Positions 8,466 through 17,219 of a stretch of 64,000 nucleotides of DNA are shown one piece after another. A program made the position numbers and the translations under genes. Within the stretch, counting starts at the first letter, position 1. The number at the start of each line of letters is the position of its first letter. The DNA is from Saprospiraceae bacterium. GTDB lineage: Bacteria; Bacteroidota; Bacteroidia; Chitinophagales; Saprospiraceae. The notes below the pieces were generated by a model. The model was not told the origin of the DNA, made no database searches, and saw nothing but the letters and a program-made list of their open reading frames with translations. The DNA lies in assembly GCA_028282725.1 (NCBI GenBank), contig JANQHF010000101.1, positions 1 through 64,000 of the forward strand, given 5' to 3'.

Positions 8466-9695
8466 TTGCCTTTTGCTTGCATGCTATTTATTCAATGTCT
8501 GAGTGATCAATCGGACTTAAATCCCCTGGACGATATACTTCTGACACTCCCGGATTCTCTGCAATCTTTGATCGATCAATCACAACACGAAATTCAAATT
8601 TTGTATACTAAGATCGACCGTGACGAGCACGACATTCCTCATTTGACTTCCTATTTTAAAAACTATGACAACGAGCACTATTTCTATCCGGCCAGTACCG
8701 TAAAAATGCCGGTTGCCTTTCTTGCACTGCAACGAATCAATCAGTTGCGGGAAACCGACAGTCGCATCAATCGGAATACCAGGTTGAAGATCGATTCGGT
8801 ACGACCTCCCCAGTCACCGGCGCATATCGATTCAGCTTCGTTTTCTAATTTTCCCAATGTTGCCACATATACTGAAAAAGTATTCAGCGTGAGCGACAAT
8901 GATGCATATAACAGGCTTTACGAATTTCTAGGGCAGGATTATATCAATGAGGAGCTGAGGAATAAAGGAATATTTAAAAATTCCAGGATCAGCACGAGGG
9001 TGGGTATTTCGGGCTTTGATACGGAAAGTAATAAGTATACAAATCCCGTACAGTTATTAATAGATGATGAAGTTGTTTATGCCCAGGGAGAATACTACGC
9101 GCTGTATTCAGATTTCCCCAAATTGAAAAATGATTACAAGGGGCAGGGCTATTTTGATAGTGATTTAGATTCTGTGATCTACGAGCCCTTTGATATGAGT
9201 CAGAAGAATTTCATCAATTTAATTGATCTGGAAGCTTCATTGCGCCGGATAATCTTTCCGGAATTATTTGATGAAACAGAACTATTCAACCTGTCGACCG
9301 ATCAATATCAGTTTCTCTATGACATCATGCCAAAAACCCCATTGGAATTTGAATTCAATAGGGGTCACGAAGATGAGTATTATGACAGCTATGTTAAGTT
9401 CTTTTACAATGGTGACAATAAGGATCCAATTCCGGATAACATCAATATCTACAACAAGGTGGGATGGGCATATGGCACACTTACGGATTGTGCATATATT
9501 GTGGATATTGAGAATGGAGTTGAATTCTTCTTGAGTGCCACCATTCTTATCAACGAGAATAGAATCTTCAATGATGGAATATACGAATATGAAGAACTGG
9601 GCCTTCCGTTTTTGTCAAACCTGGGAAAGGCTGTCTATCAATACGAACTAAAAAGAAAGAGAAAGTATTTACCTTCCCTTTCAAAATTTAAATAA
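8466..9695 (+). CDS. Serine hydrolase of the class A beta-lactamase/PBP-like fold, probable lipoprotein
   Basis: About 409 residues. The three active-site motifs of penicillin-recognising serine enzymes are present: S-x-x-K as STVK (77-80 counted from the TTG at 8466), SDN (143-145) and K-x-G as KVG (about 338). This suggests an acyl-serine hydrolase acting in the periplasm; the family includes class A beta-lactamases and many uncharacterised Bacteroidota proteins (beta-lactamase2). The N-terminus is unsettled: TTG 8466 or ATG 8481 give very short signal sequences, whereas reading on from ATA 8448 or ATT 8445 yields a better lipoprotein signal (KQLIILPFACMLFIQC). Antibiotic resistance is not implied. 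Confidence 0.75.
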   Translation: MPFACMLFIQCLSDQSDLNPLDDILLTLPDSLQSLIDQSQHEIQILYTKIDRDEHDIPHLTSYFKNYDNEHYFYPASTVKMPVAFLALQRINQLRETDSRINRNTRLKIDSVRPPQSPAHIDSASFSNFPNVATYTEKVFSVSDNDAYNRLYEFLGQDYINEELRNKGIFKNSRISTRVGISGFDTESNKYTNPVQLLIDDEVVYAQGEYYALYSDFPKLKNDYKGQGYFDSDLDSVIYEPFDMSQKNFINLIDLEASLRRIIFPELFDETELFNLSTDQYQFLYDIMPKTPLEFEFNRGHEDEYYDSYVKFFYNGDNKDPIPDNINIYNKVGWAYGTLTDCAYIVDIENGVEFFLSATILINENRIFNDGIYEYEELGLPFLSNLGKAVYQYELKRKRKYLPSLSKFK

Positions 9696-9705
9696 AGGAA
9701 AGCTG

Positions 9706-10521
9706 ATGGATTGGGAACATACACTGAATTCTTATACTGATGGTTTGCTGAACTTTGCCCCAAGGTTGGCAGGCGCGATCGTCGTGCTTATTGTGGGATT
9801 ATGGATTGTCAAGAAACTCCTCACCATAATGGATCGACTGCTGGAAAAGTCGGCACTTGACGAGGAAATAAGGAGCTTTTTATCCTCTCTGGCATCGCTG
9901 GCCATGAAGTTCATTATCATCCTGATAGCAGCAGGAATTATTGGTTTTGAAGTATCTGCGCTCATCGGAGTCCTGGCTGGAGTTGTCTTTGCAATCGGCC
10001 TGGCCCTTCAGGGATTCCTTGGAAATTTTGCGTCAGGAATAACCATCGTTTTTTTCAAGCCTTACAAAATTGGGGATTGGGTGCAGATTGCAGATTTCTT
10101 TGGAAGGGTAGAGAATATTCAAATTTTCAATACAACTCTCGTAACTCCAGGAGATAAGACCTTGATTATTCCCAACGGCAAGGTGACCGAGGACATCATA
10201 ACAAATTTTTCGACCCGTGGTCATATCAGATTGGAATTAATGGTGACTATGCCATATGAAGAAAGTTTTCCAAAAGTGCAGCAGACGATTATGGAGACAT
10301 TACAAGCCTATCCTAAAATTTTGAAAGACCCATCACCGATCATTGGGATTGAATCTTTTGACAGCCATAATATCATTGTTTCTGTCAGACCATATATACA
10401 CCCGGATAACTATTGGGAGGTAACCTTTGATTTAAACAGAATGATTAAAGAGGCCTTTTATAAAAAAGGAATAAAAGTCGCTTACTCAGAAGGAGTGGAA
10501 TTGGGAATTATTGGGGAATAG
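9706..10521 (+). CDS. MscS-family small-conductance mechanosensitive channel
   Basis: A 271-residue protein with three N-terminal membrane helices; the third is the glycine/alanine-rich pore helix (GVLAGVVFAIGLALQGFLGN), followed by the conserved beta domain (KPYKIGDWVQIADFFGRVENI and TLIIPNGKV) and a C-terminal cytoplasmic cage. This is the standard MscS layout and length (E. coli MscS is 286). It opens under membrane tension to release solutes after osmotic downshock. It begins 10 bases after the serine hydrolase gene and is the last gene of this rightward run. Confidence 0.93.
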   Translation: MDWEHTLNSYTDGLLNFAPRLAGAIVVLIVGLWIVKKLLTIMDRLLEKSALDEEIRSFLSSLASLAMKFIIILIAAGIIGFEVSALIGVLAGVVFAIGLALQGFLGNFASGITIVFFKPYKIGDWVQIADFFGRVENIQIFNTTLVTPGDKTLIIPNGKVTEDIITNFSTRGHIRLELMVTMPYEESFPKVQQTIMETLQAYPKILKDPSPIIGIESFDSHNIIVSVRPYIHPDNYWEVTFDLNRMIKEAFYKKGIKVAYSEGVELGIIGE

Positions 10522-10562
10522 CCTCATCTCGAAATCTGTTGCAGACAGATGTATCCATTAAA

Positions 10563-11327
10563 TCAAGTCATGGTGGTAATCCGGGTAAATTCACCTTCTT
10601 CATTTAAGACATCTACAAGAAAATTTCTGGTGCTGCCGTCGACGATCCACGTTGGAATATGTGCCTTTTGAGCAATCTGTGCCGCTTCCAATTTTGATTT
10701 CATTCCTCCGGAACCCTGTGAGGATTTAGAATCAGAAAGATTTGCAATCACCGAATTCAGGTCTTGAATTTCATGAATAAATCTCGCGTCCGAATTCAAC
10801 TTGGGATCTTTATCATATAGTCCCCTGATATCAGAAGCCAGGATCAGTTTTTGAGCACCACAAAGCACCGCAGTCATTGCAGCAAGCTTGTCATTATCCC
10901 CAAATTTGATCTCGTCGGTCGCAACAGTGTCATTCTCATTGATGATGGGTATGTATTCAAATGACAAAAGGGTATTGATCGTGTTGACGATGTTCAGTTT
11001 TGAATCTTCGTTATTAAAGTCATAATAAGTCAAGAGGCACTGAGATACCGGTAGTTGATAATCACTGAAAACTTCCTGATATAATCTCATCAAGTGCACT
11101 TGTCCGATGGCTGCAAGAGCTTGTTTTGCCTCTACTGAGCCAAGATTGCTGATCGAAGCATATTGTTTTGCCGCAGCAATAGCTCCACTGCTGACCAGGA
11201 TGATTTCATTTTCCGGTGTTAGTTCCTTGATCTGAAGCGCAATATCCTCGATTTTTCCCCTTGAAATCCTTGAAGTGCCCTGGGTAAGCGTTGAAGTACC
11301 CACCTTTAAAACGATCCGTTTTACCAT
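10563..11327 (-). CDS. proB: Glutamate 5-kinase
   Basis: The reading frame opens at 11357, but MVKRIVLKVGTSTLTQG at 11327 is the natural start, 8 bases after the proA stop codon; this gives 254 residues. The amino-acid-kinase motifs KVGTSTL, ILVSSGAIAAAKQ, INENDTVATDEI and GSGGMKSKLEAA (substrate and Mg-ATP binding) are present. It phosphorylates glutamate to gamma-glutamyl phosphate, the first step of proline synthesis. The C-terminal PUA domain of E. coli ProB (367 residues) is missing, which is common for short ProB forms. It is co-transcribed with proA. Confidence 0.92.
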   Translation of the reverse strand: MVKRIVLKVGTSTLTQGTSRISRGKIEDIALQIKELTPENEIILVSSGAIAAAKQYASISNLGSVEAKQALAAIGQVHLMRLYQEVFSDYQLPVSQCLLTYYDFNNEDSKLNIVNTINTLLSFEYIPIINENDTVATDEIKFGDNDKLAAMTAVLCGAQKLILASDIRGLYDKDPKLNSDARFIHEIQDLNSVIANLSDSKSSQGSGGMKSKLEAAQIAQKAHIPTWIVDGSTRNFLVDVLNEEGEFTRITTMT

Positions 11328-11334
11328 TTTACTT

Positions 11335-12537
11335 TTATCTGATCTGTCCATCACCAAAAACGTACCATTTATTTGTGACTAGTTGATGCAGACCTAAGGG
11401 ACCACGATGATGTAATTTGTCCGTGCTGATCGCCAGTTCAGCTCCCAATCCAAACTGCCCTCCATCCGTAAACCTGGTAGAAGCATTGTGATATACCGCA
11501 GCAGCGTCCACCTCTTCCATAAATTTTTTGGCCTCTTTCCGATTACCCGTTAAAATGGTAGCCGAATGACCACCCGAATATGTATTGATCATATGAATGG
11601 CTTCATCTGTGTCTTCAACCAGGCCGATAGCTATTTTCATCGCCAGGTATTCCTCGGGCCACTCGGACGCAAGATCATCACCATGCACATTCATGCTATG
11701 CAATCGCACTTTACTTGCCACGTTTGAAACGATTTCGACTCCATGTCTGGCTAATGCTGCAAAAAGTGTATTCATGCGTTCATCCAGCTCAGGAAGATGC
11801 TCATTGATTAACACCTTATCCAGGGCATTACAAGCAGAAATCTTATCGGTCTTGGCATTAATAATAATTGGGATCGCCTGTTCCCAGTCAGCATCATAAT
11901 GAACATACAAGAAATTATTTCCCCTTCCACTTACTAAAACCGGGCAAGTAGCATGAGCTTTCACAAAGTTGATCAATCCGTCACCACCTCGTGGAACAAT
12001 AAGATCAATTTTATGATCAGGAGATTTGAGATATTCCCGTGTCCTTTGACGATCAAACTCGAGCAAGGTGATCCAATCTTTATCAAGACCATGCTCTTTT
12101 AACGCTTCATGCCAGCAATTGACAAGGACACGATTGGTATGAATGGCCTCCTTCCCCCCCTTTAACAGGATCTTGTTATTGGACTTAAAAGCAACCATAG
12201 CCGCCTCTATTGTCACATCAGGCCTTGATTCATAAATGATCAAAACAGTCCCAAACGGAGCTGTTCGATTACTGATGCGCATACCATTTTCATGGTGGAA
12301 ATGATAAAGTTCTTTTCCCACCGGATCGCTATCAGAGATTATATCATCAACAGCTCTGATCATCCCTGTGATTTTTTGATCATTGACGATCAGTCGATCG
12401 TACATCGCCTGATCGGTACCAGACCAAGATTCAAGATCAATTGCATTGGCATCCAGTATTGATTGATTGAATTGAGAAATATTCTTCTTTACCGAATGCA
12501 GCACAGCATCTTTTGCTTCTGTAGAAAGGAGAATCAT
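11335..12537 (-). CDS. proA: Glutamate-5-semialdehyde dehydrogenase (gamma-glutamyl phosphate reductase)
   Basis: A 400-residue aldehyde-dehydrogenase-fold enzyme. The motifs IIYESRPDVTIEAA, LLKGGKEAIHTN and LIVPRGGDGLINFV, and the catalytic Cys in KISACNALDKVL (about 237), define ProA. It reduces gamma-glutamyl phosphate to glutamate semialdehyde with NADPH, step two of proline synthesis. It precedes proB in the operon, the reverse of the E. coli order. A minus-strand TAGTTTTG box at 12562-12569 fits the Bacteroidota -7 element, though no TTG is at the ideal distance. Confidence 0.93.
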   Translation of the reverse strand: MILLSTEAKDAVLHSVKKNISQFNQSILDANAIDLESWSGTDQAMYDRLIVNDQKITGMIRAVDDIISDSDPVGKELYHFHHENGMRISNRTAPFGTVLIIYESRPDVTIEAAMVAFKSNNKILLKGGKEAIHTNRVLVNCWHEALKEHGLDKDWITLLEFDRQRTREYLKSPDHKIDLIVPRGGDGLINFVKAHATCPVLVSGRGNNFLYVHYDADWEQAIPIIINAKTDKISACNALDKVLINEHLPELDERMNTLFAALARHGVEIVSNVASKVRLHSMNVHGDDLASEWPEEYLAMKIAIGLVEDTDEAIHMINTYSGGHSATILTGNRKEAKKFMEEVDAAAVYHNASTRFTDGGQFGLGAELAISTDKLHHRGPLGLHQLVTNKWYVFGDGQIR

Positions 12538-12561
12538 ACCATTTCAAATATTGACGAAATA

Positions 12562-12569
12562 CAAAACTA
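12562..12569 (-). promoter_or_regulatory. Candidate -7 promoter element for proBA
   Basis: On the minus strand the sequence reads TAGTTTTG, matching TAnnTTTG, 25 bases upstream of the proA start codon. The matching -33 TTG at 19-21 bases is not present, so the call is tentative. Confidence 0.4.
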
Positions 12570-12608
12570 CTAAAGTATCGAGTAGAATTCACGACAAACA
12601 AGCCCAAG

Positions 12609-13370
12609 CTAAGAATCGGGTTGAGGGCTGATAGCCGTCCATCCGCCGTCTACGATTAGCGTTTGGCCTGTTGTATGATTTGCATCTTCTGATAAGAAAT
12701 AAAGAACGGCAGAGCTAATGCTTTCGACATTGGCAATTTGTCCATTTGGTGTAATGCGTTCCCAGATTCTTTGATAGTTATCATCCAATGCATTTGTACG
12801 TTCGGTCAATGTGGCTCCTGGCGCGATTGCATTGACCGTAATTTTAAAGGGAGCTAATTCCACTCCAAGAATTCGAACCAACGATTTGATTGCCGCCTTG
12901 GTCATACCATAGGCAATCAGGTCCTTGTGATATTGGTAGGCAGTAACCGAGCTCATCATGATGATCTTTCCGGGTAAATGATTCTTGATCATGGACTCGG
13001 ATGCCTTTTGGGCAAGAAAATAGGAGCCCTTAAGGTTCACTGACATTAATCGATCAAAATCACTCTCCGAATATCCGTCAAATGAACCGAAAGTGGTAAT
13101 ACCTGCATTTGCAATAGCAACATCCAATCGCCCATAGTTACTTTCTGCGGCAGAAACCATTTCATCAATACATGATAACTGTCCGGCATCTCCGAAGACG
13201 CTTACGCATTCTCCGTAATCAGATAAGTCCTTTAGAAGATCTTCCAGGATGGATTCTTCGATGTCATTTACAACTAATCGAAAGCCTTCTTGCATCATGC
13301 GAATAGCAAGTGCACGGCCAATACCACTGCCCGCTCCCGTTATAATGCCAACCCTGGAATGAGAGGACAT
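12609..13370 (-). CDS. Short-chain dehydrogenase/reductase (SDR)
   Basis: A 253-residue classical SDR: TGAGSGIGRA at about residues 11-20, a coenzyme-selecting Asp after beta-2 (VVNDIEE), NAGI near residue 90, catalytic Ser in MSSVTAY and Tyr-x-x-x-Lys in YGMTKAA, and the C-terminal VDGGW. The Asp after beta-2 suggests NAD+ preference, hence an oxidative direction. It is the last gene of a five-gene leftward operon (FMO, MDR reductase, FAH hydrolase, SDR, SDR), with only 3 bases between it and the preceding SDR. The substrate is unknown; the pairing of two SDRs with an FAH-type hydrolase recalls non-phosphorylative deoxy-sugar acid pathways. Confidence 0.85.
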   Translation of the reverse strand: MSSHSRVGIITGAGSGIGRALAIRMMQEGFRLVVNDIEESILEDLLKDLSDYGECVSVFGDAGQLSCIDEMVSAAESNYGRLDVAIANAGITTFGSFDGYSESDFDRLMSVNLKGSYFLAQKASESMIKNHLPGKIIMMSSVTAYQYHKDLIAYGMTKAAIKSLVRILGVELAPFKITVNAIAPGATLTERTNALDDNYQRIWERITPNGQIANVESISSAVLYFLSEDANHTTGQTLIVDGGWTAISPQPDS

Positions 13371-13373
13371 AGC

Positions 13374-14165
13374 TTATGTATTCAAGGTGAGAAATCCACC
13401 ATCGATTGGATAATAACTGCCCGTGATAAAAGCCGCCTCGTCAGAACACAAATAGTTGATCAAATGTGCAATCTCAACAGGCTTGCCCATTCGTCCGATG
13501 GGCTGAGTCCTCGAAAGTGCTTCATACATTTCTGCTTCACGACCCGGATAATTATCTGCCAGGTAGCCGTCAACAAATGGCGTGTGGACCCTGGCAGGGC
13601 CAACCGCATTACACCGGATTCCCCTGTCGATATAATCCTTTGCGATTGAGAAAGTCATGGTATAAACCGCTCCTTTACTCATGGAATAGGCAAATCGATC
13701 AGCCAGACCAATAACGGAAGCAATGGATGCCAAATTGACAATAGATCCTCCCCCGCTATTGAGCATATGCTTTACGCCAAAATGAAGACAACTATATACG
13801 CTGCGCACATTCACCTGGTACAATTTGTCCATTTCTTCCGGACTCGTCTCCAATACAGATCCGATAGAAGCTATACCAGCATTATTCACAAGAATATCGA
13901 GGGATCGAGAGGTATCGAACACCTTTTGAAAAGTGGCTTCAACAGCTGCATGGTCGGAGACATCGCATCTGTGAAAATAAGCTCTGCCACCTGAATCATT
14001 CACCTTGTTCACAACATTCAGGCCTTCTGTTTCATCGATATCAAGGACATGGACAATGGCCTTCTGTTGGCTAAAAACCTCTACTATGCTTCGTCCTATG
14101 CCTTTTGACCCTCCGGTGACGATTGCGACCTTGTCTGAAAGTTTGAAGAGATCACTCATATGCAA
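13374..14165 (-). CDS. Short-chain dehydrogenase/reductase (SDR)
   Basis: A 263-residue SDR (or 261 from the second ATG at 14159). It has TGGSKGIGRS near residue 18, the NAD-selecting acidic pair after beta-2 (VLDIDETE), NNAGI near 93, catalytic Ser in LASIASVIG and Tyr-x-x-x-Lys in YSMSKGA, and PIDGGF at the C-terminus. It resembles 2-keto-3-deoxy-sugar-acid or 3-oxoacyl dehydrogenases, but the specificity cannot be read directly. Its start overlaps the end of the FAH-hydrolase gene by 14 bases, so the two are probably translationally coupled. Confidence 0.85.
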   Translation of the reverse strand: MHMSDLFKLSDKVAIVTGGSKGIGRSIVEVFSQQKAIVHVLDIDETEGLNVVNKVNDSGGRAYFHRCDVSDHAAVEATFQKVFDTSRSLDILVNNAGIASIGSVLETSPEEMDKLYQVNVRSVYSCLHFGVKHMLNSGGGSIVNLASIASVIGLADRFAYSMSKGAVYTMTFSIAKDYIDRGIRCNAVGPARVHTPFVDGYLADNYPGREAEMYEALSRTQPIGRMGKPVEIAHLINYLCSDEAAFITGSYYPIDGGFLTLNT

Positions 14166-15006
14166 CGAATCTTTGTTTTTGCCGGCCTAGATGCCGGATC
14201 TCCAATTGTACCTCGTCACCGGCTTTCAAAAACTGTGGAGGATTCATACCAAGACCGACACCCGGTGGAGTTCCCGTAGAAATAATATCTCCCGCTTCTA
14301 AGTTCATAAATTGAGAAATATAATATACGATGAAAGACGGTTTGAAAATCATTGTTTTTGTATTTCCATTCTGACGGACCTGTCCATTCACCAATAAATT
14401 CATGTCCAGGTGATCAACCCGTTCGATTTCATCTTTGGTAACCAGGTAGGGTCCGATAGGTGAAAATCCAGGACAGGATTTTCCTTTGACCCATTGACCG
14501 CCTTTTTCCAGTTGAAATGTTCTTTCCGAAAGATCATTCACTACGCAAAAACCCGCAATGGACTCCAGGGCTTCATTTTCATCATTCAATTGATAAACGT
14601 CCTGGTTTAAAACAATTCCCAATTCTACCTCCCAATCGGTTTTAATACTTCCGGGAGGGATGGCAATGTCATCAAAGGGTCCGGACAGTGTGTTTGTAGC
14701 CTTCATGAATAAAATCGGTTCCTTCGGAATATCCATTCCCGATTCCTTGGCATGATCACTATAATTGAGACCTATACAGAGGATCATTCCAGGACGGGCA
14801 ACCGGACTTGCCCACCTCACCGACTTCTCCACGACCGGCAACTGATCCAATTTGGTTTGAACAAGAATATTCAGTTTTGACAATCCGTTATTCAGAAAAA
14901 AATCGCGGTTCCAATCTTGGAAATGATCCGAACAGTCAAAGCGACGGCCATTGATCTCAATTCCTGGTTTTTCATTGTTTCTTGATCCAAATCTCAAAAG
15001 TTTCAT
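14152..15006 (-). CDS. Fumarylacetoacetate hydrolase (FAH)-family protein
   Basis: A 284-residue FAH-fold enzyme starting at MKLLRFG (15006); an in-frame ATG at 15033 overlaps the upstream gene and is less likely. The C-terminal FAH domain shows LCIGLNYSDHAKE, PILFMKATNTLSGP, the metal-binding acidic cluster DWEVELGIVL and GDIISTGTPPGVG, all diagnostic. FAH-family members cleave C-C bonds of 1,3-diketo acids or act as hydrolases/decarboxylases with Mg2+. The closest well-known subgroup with this N-terminal extension includes 2,4-diketo-3-deoxy-L-fuconate hydrolase, which works with SDR dehydrogenases; both kinds of gene are in this operon, so such a role is possible but unproven. Confidence 0.85.
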   Translation of the reverse strand: MKLLRFGSRNNEKPGIEINGRRFDCSDHFQDWNRDFFLNNGLSKLNILVQTKLDQLPVVEKSVRWASPVARPGMILCIGLNYSDHAKESGMDIPKEPILFMKATNTLSGPFDDIAIPPGSIKTDWEVELGIVLNQDVYQLNDENEALESIAGFCVVNDLSERTFQLEKGGQWVKGKSCPGFSPIGPYLVTKDEIERVDHLDMNLLVNGQVRQNGNTKTMIFKPSFIVYYISQFMNLEAGDIISTGTPPGVGLGMNPPQFLKAGDEVQLEIRHLGRQKQRFVAYE

Positions 15007-15016
15007 GGCTATATCT

Positions 15017-16024
15017 CTAGTTTTGATCAGCAATTTGTAGCACCAATTTCCCTCTTTTATCTCCGGTGAATAATTTTTTAAACGTAGGATACCAGTTCTC
15101 TAATCCGGTTTCAATATGTTCTCTAGACTTGATCTTTCCTTCAGCTACCCACTGTCCCAGCATCTTAGCAGCTTCACCATATCGATGTCTATAATTAAAC
15201 ACTACAAATCCTTCCATACGGGCGCTATTGATTAAAAGTGAAAGATAATTGGACGGTCCCTTTACAGGCACTTCATTATTGTATTGAGAAATAGCCCCGC
15301 AAATGGGAATCCGGGCACCTTTATTGATTCGGGTCAAAGCAATATCGAGAATTTCACCACCAACATTGTCAAAATAAATATCAATTCCGTTGGGACAGTG
15401 TTCTTTTATACCCTGGCGCACGTTTTCATTTTTATAATCAATGCACGCATCAAAACCCAATTCATTGACCACATAGCTGCATTTTTCAGGTCCTCCGGCA
15501 ATACCAACTGCCCGGCAACCTTTGATCTTCGCAATCTGCCCTGTCACACTTCCTACGGCTCCCGCAGCTCCTGAAATCAAAACGGTCTCTCCTTCTTTGG
15601 GCTGTCCTACATCCAGCAGGCCAAAGTAGGCTGTAAATCCTGGCATGCCGAGAGTACCTAAATATCTTGGTAGTGGTAACAGATCCGGATCCACTATGAC
15701 CCAACCTTTGCCATCTGTTACACAATATTCCTGGACACCGGTCATTCCATAGACGTGATCACCGGTTTTAAAATCAGGATGATTACTTTCAAGGACCCTG
15801 GCAACGCCACCACATCGCATCACCTCGTCAATTTGAACAGGAGGAACATAGGATTTGACATCATTCATCCATCCACGCATAGCAGGATCCAGAGAAATGT
15901 ACAACACCTGTGCCAGGAGCTCGTTTTCCTGTAATTCCGGAATTTCATTGTATTCTAATCTCCACACATCTTCGGAAGGAAATCCTACCGGTCTTTTGTT
16001 GAGCAGTAATTGTCTATTATTCAT
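15017..16024 (-). CDS. Zinc-independent NADPH-dependent MDR reductase (curcumin/alkenal reductase type)
   Basis: A 335-residue medium-chain reductase. The N-terminus (LDPAMRGWMND near residue 50) and the Rossmann motif GAAGAVGSVTGQIAK (about 155) match the CurA/leukotriene B4 12-hydroxydehydrogenase subgroup, which reduces the double bond of alpha,beta-unsaturated ketones with NADPH; the usual zinc-binding cysteines of alcohol dehydrogenases are absent. The segment YFDNVGGEILD is also typical. It sits 10 bases before the FAH gene start and 15 bases after the FMO stop within the operon, suggesting it reduces an enone intermediate or detoxifies alkenals. Confidence 0.87.
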   Translation of the reverse strand: MNNRQLLLNKRPVGFPSEDVWRLEYNEIPELQENELLAQVLYISLDPAMRGWMNDVKSYVPPVQIDEVMRCGGVARVLESNHPDFKTGDHVYGMTGVQEYCVTDGKGWVIVDPDLLPLPRYLGTLGMPGFTAYFGLLDVGQPKEGETVLISGAAGAVGSVTGQIAKIKGCRAVGIAGGPEKCSYVVNELGFDACIDYKNENVRQGIKEHCPNGIDIYFDNVGGEILDIALTRINKGARIPICGAISQYNNEVPVKGPSNYLSLLINSARMEGFVVFNYRHRYGEAAKMLGQWVAEGKIKSREHIETGLENWYPTFKKLFTGDKRGKLVLQIADQN

Positions 16025-16039
16025 TATATTTTCTAATTG

Positions 16040-17164
16040 TTACTTATTCAATATTTTACTTACAATCAATTCACTATCGCTGAGAATTGTTCCTAGTATA
16101 CCTCCGAGTTTATAATTATCATATCCTATAAAATAAAGATTCTCTAATTTGTCTTTTGCAATTGGACCGGACGGCAGGTCATGGTTGTCAAGAAATTCAA
16201 CTACATCAGGAATCAATTGACTTAAATCTGCAGTATAACCCGTAGCCAGGATGATGGCATCCACTTGCTGTCTTGAATCGTCTTTGAATGTCACCATATT
16301 GTCATTGATCTCTTTTACATCCGGACACACCTTGATCTTTTCCGCCTTAATAGCGGCTATGGTCCCAATATCGATGACAGGTGTTTTGCCCGTCTCCTTT
16401 AATTGAACTGCCGGATGCATTTTTGAAATCTGCAGACCATATTTTTCCAAATTGCCAAAATAGATTTTTCTAATTTGAGAACCCAGCCAATCCCCTAATC
16501 CGAATGGCAATTTATCCAGCCGCTTTGCTGTTACCTGCACAGGTTGACCATTCAGATCTCTTGGCACAAGACTGATTGGGCTTCTGACAGACAGGTAAAC
16601 CTCAATATCACTTTCAGATAAATCAAAAGCAATTTCTGCACCTGTATTTCCCATTCCAATAATGAGCACCTTTTTTCCAATAAAAGGAAGAGGGTTCTTG
16701 TATTTCCTGCTGTGAACAATTGTTCCGGAAAAACCCTCATCACCTTTCCAGGATGGAACTCTCGGAGATCTGTTTACACCGGTAGCCATGACCACATGCC
16801 GGGCGGTGATCATTTTATTATTGGTTTGGATCTTCCATTGATCCCCGTTTCGGATGATTTTTTTGACCTCTGTTTCATATAGGGGCTGGATATTGAACTT
16901 CTCGGCATAATCTTCCAAATATTTCACTACTTGATCCCTGGGCACATACAAAGGGTATTCATCCGGAAATTCCTTGTGTGGTAAATGAGACCACTGTTTT
17001 ACGGTGTGCAAATGTAATCTGTCATAGTGATGTCTCCAGGAATTTCCAACATTTGAGGAGGATTCAACGATTACATAATCCTCAAAACCTTTTTGCGACA
17101 ATCGTCCGGCCACTGCCAGTCCTGCTGGACCGGCTCCGATTATGACCACTTCATATTCCATCAT
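16040..17164 (-). CDS. Flavin-containing monooxygenase-like NAD(P)/FAD oxidoreductase
   Basis: A 374-residue two-dinucleotide-binding protein. The FAD motif GAGPAGLAVAGRL is at the N-terminus, the NADPH motif GMGNTGAEIAFDL near residue 172, and the FMO fingerprint F-x-G-x3-H-x3-[YW] appears as FSGTIVHSRKY (about 144). The late ILATGYTADL motif is also present. This is the YUCCA/CzcO-like short FMO type, which oxygenates soft nucleophiles or performs Baeyer-Villiger-like chemistry. It is the first gene of the operon that continues with MDR reductase, FAH hydrolase and two SDRs, so it may start the pathway by oxygenating the substrate. Confidence 0.82.
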   Translation of the reverse strand: MMEYEVVIIGAGPAGLAVAGRLSQKGFEDYVIVESSSNVGNSWRHHYDRLHLHTVKQWSHLPHKEFPDEYPLYVPRDQVVKYLEDYAEKFNIQPLYETEVKKIIRNGDQWKIQTNNKMITARHVVMATGVNRSPRVPSWKGDEGFSGTIVHSRKYKNPLPFIGKKVLIIGMGNTGAEIAFDLSESDIEVYLSVRSPISLVPRDLNGQPVQVTAKRLDKLPFGLGDWLGSQIRKIYFGNLEKYGLQISKMHPAVQLKETGKTPVIDIGTIAAIKAEKIKVCPDVKEINDNMVTFKDDSRQQVDAIILATGYTADLSQLIPDVVEFLDNHDLPSGPIAKDKLENLYFIGYDNYKLGGILGTILSDSELIVSKILNK

Positions 17165-17219
17165 ACCTGCAAGATAGTCTTTATCGACTAGTCAGATTAT
17201 TTGAATATTTGGCGAAATG

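Noticed and set aside
10534..10550. Small hairpin between mscS and proB
   Set aside because: Only 6 bp and no T-run on either side; not called as a terminator.
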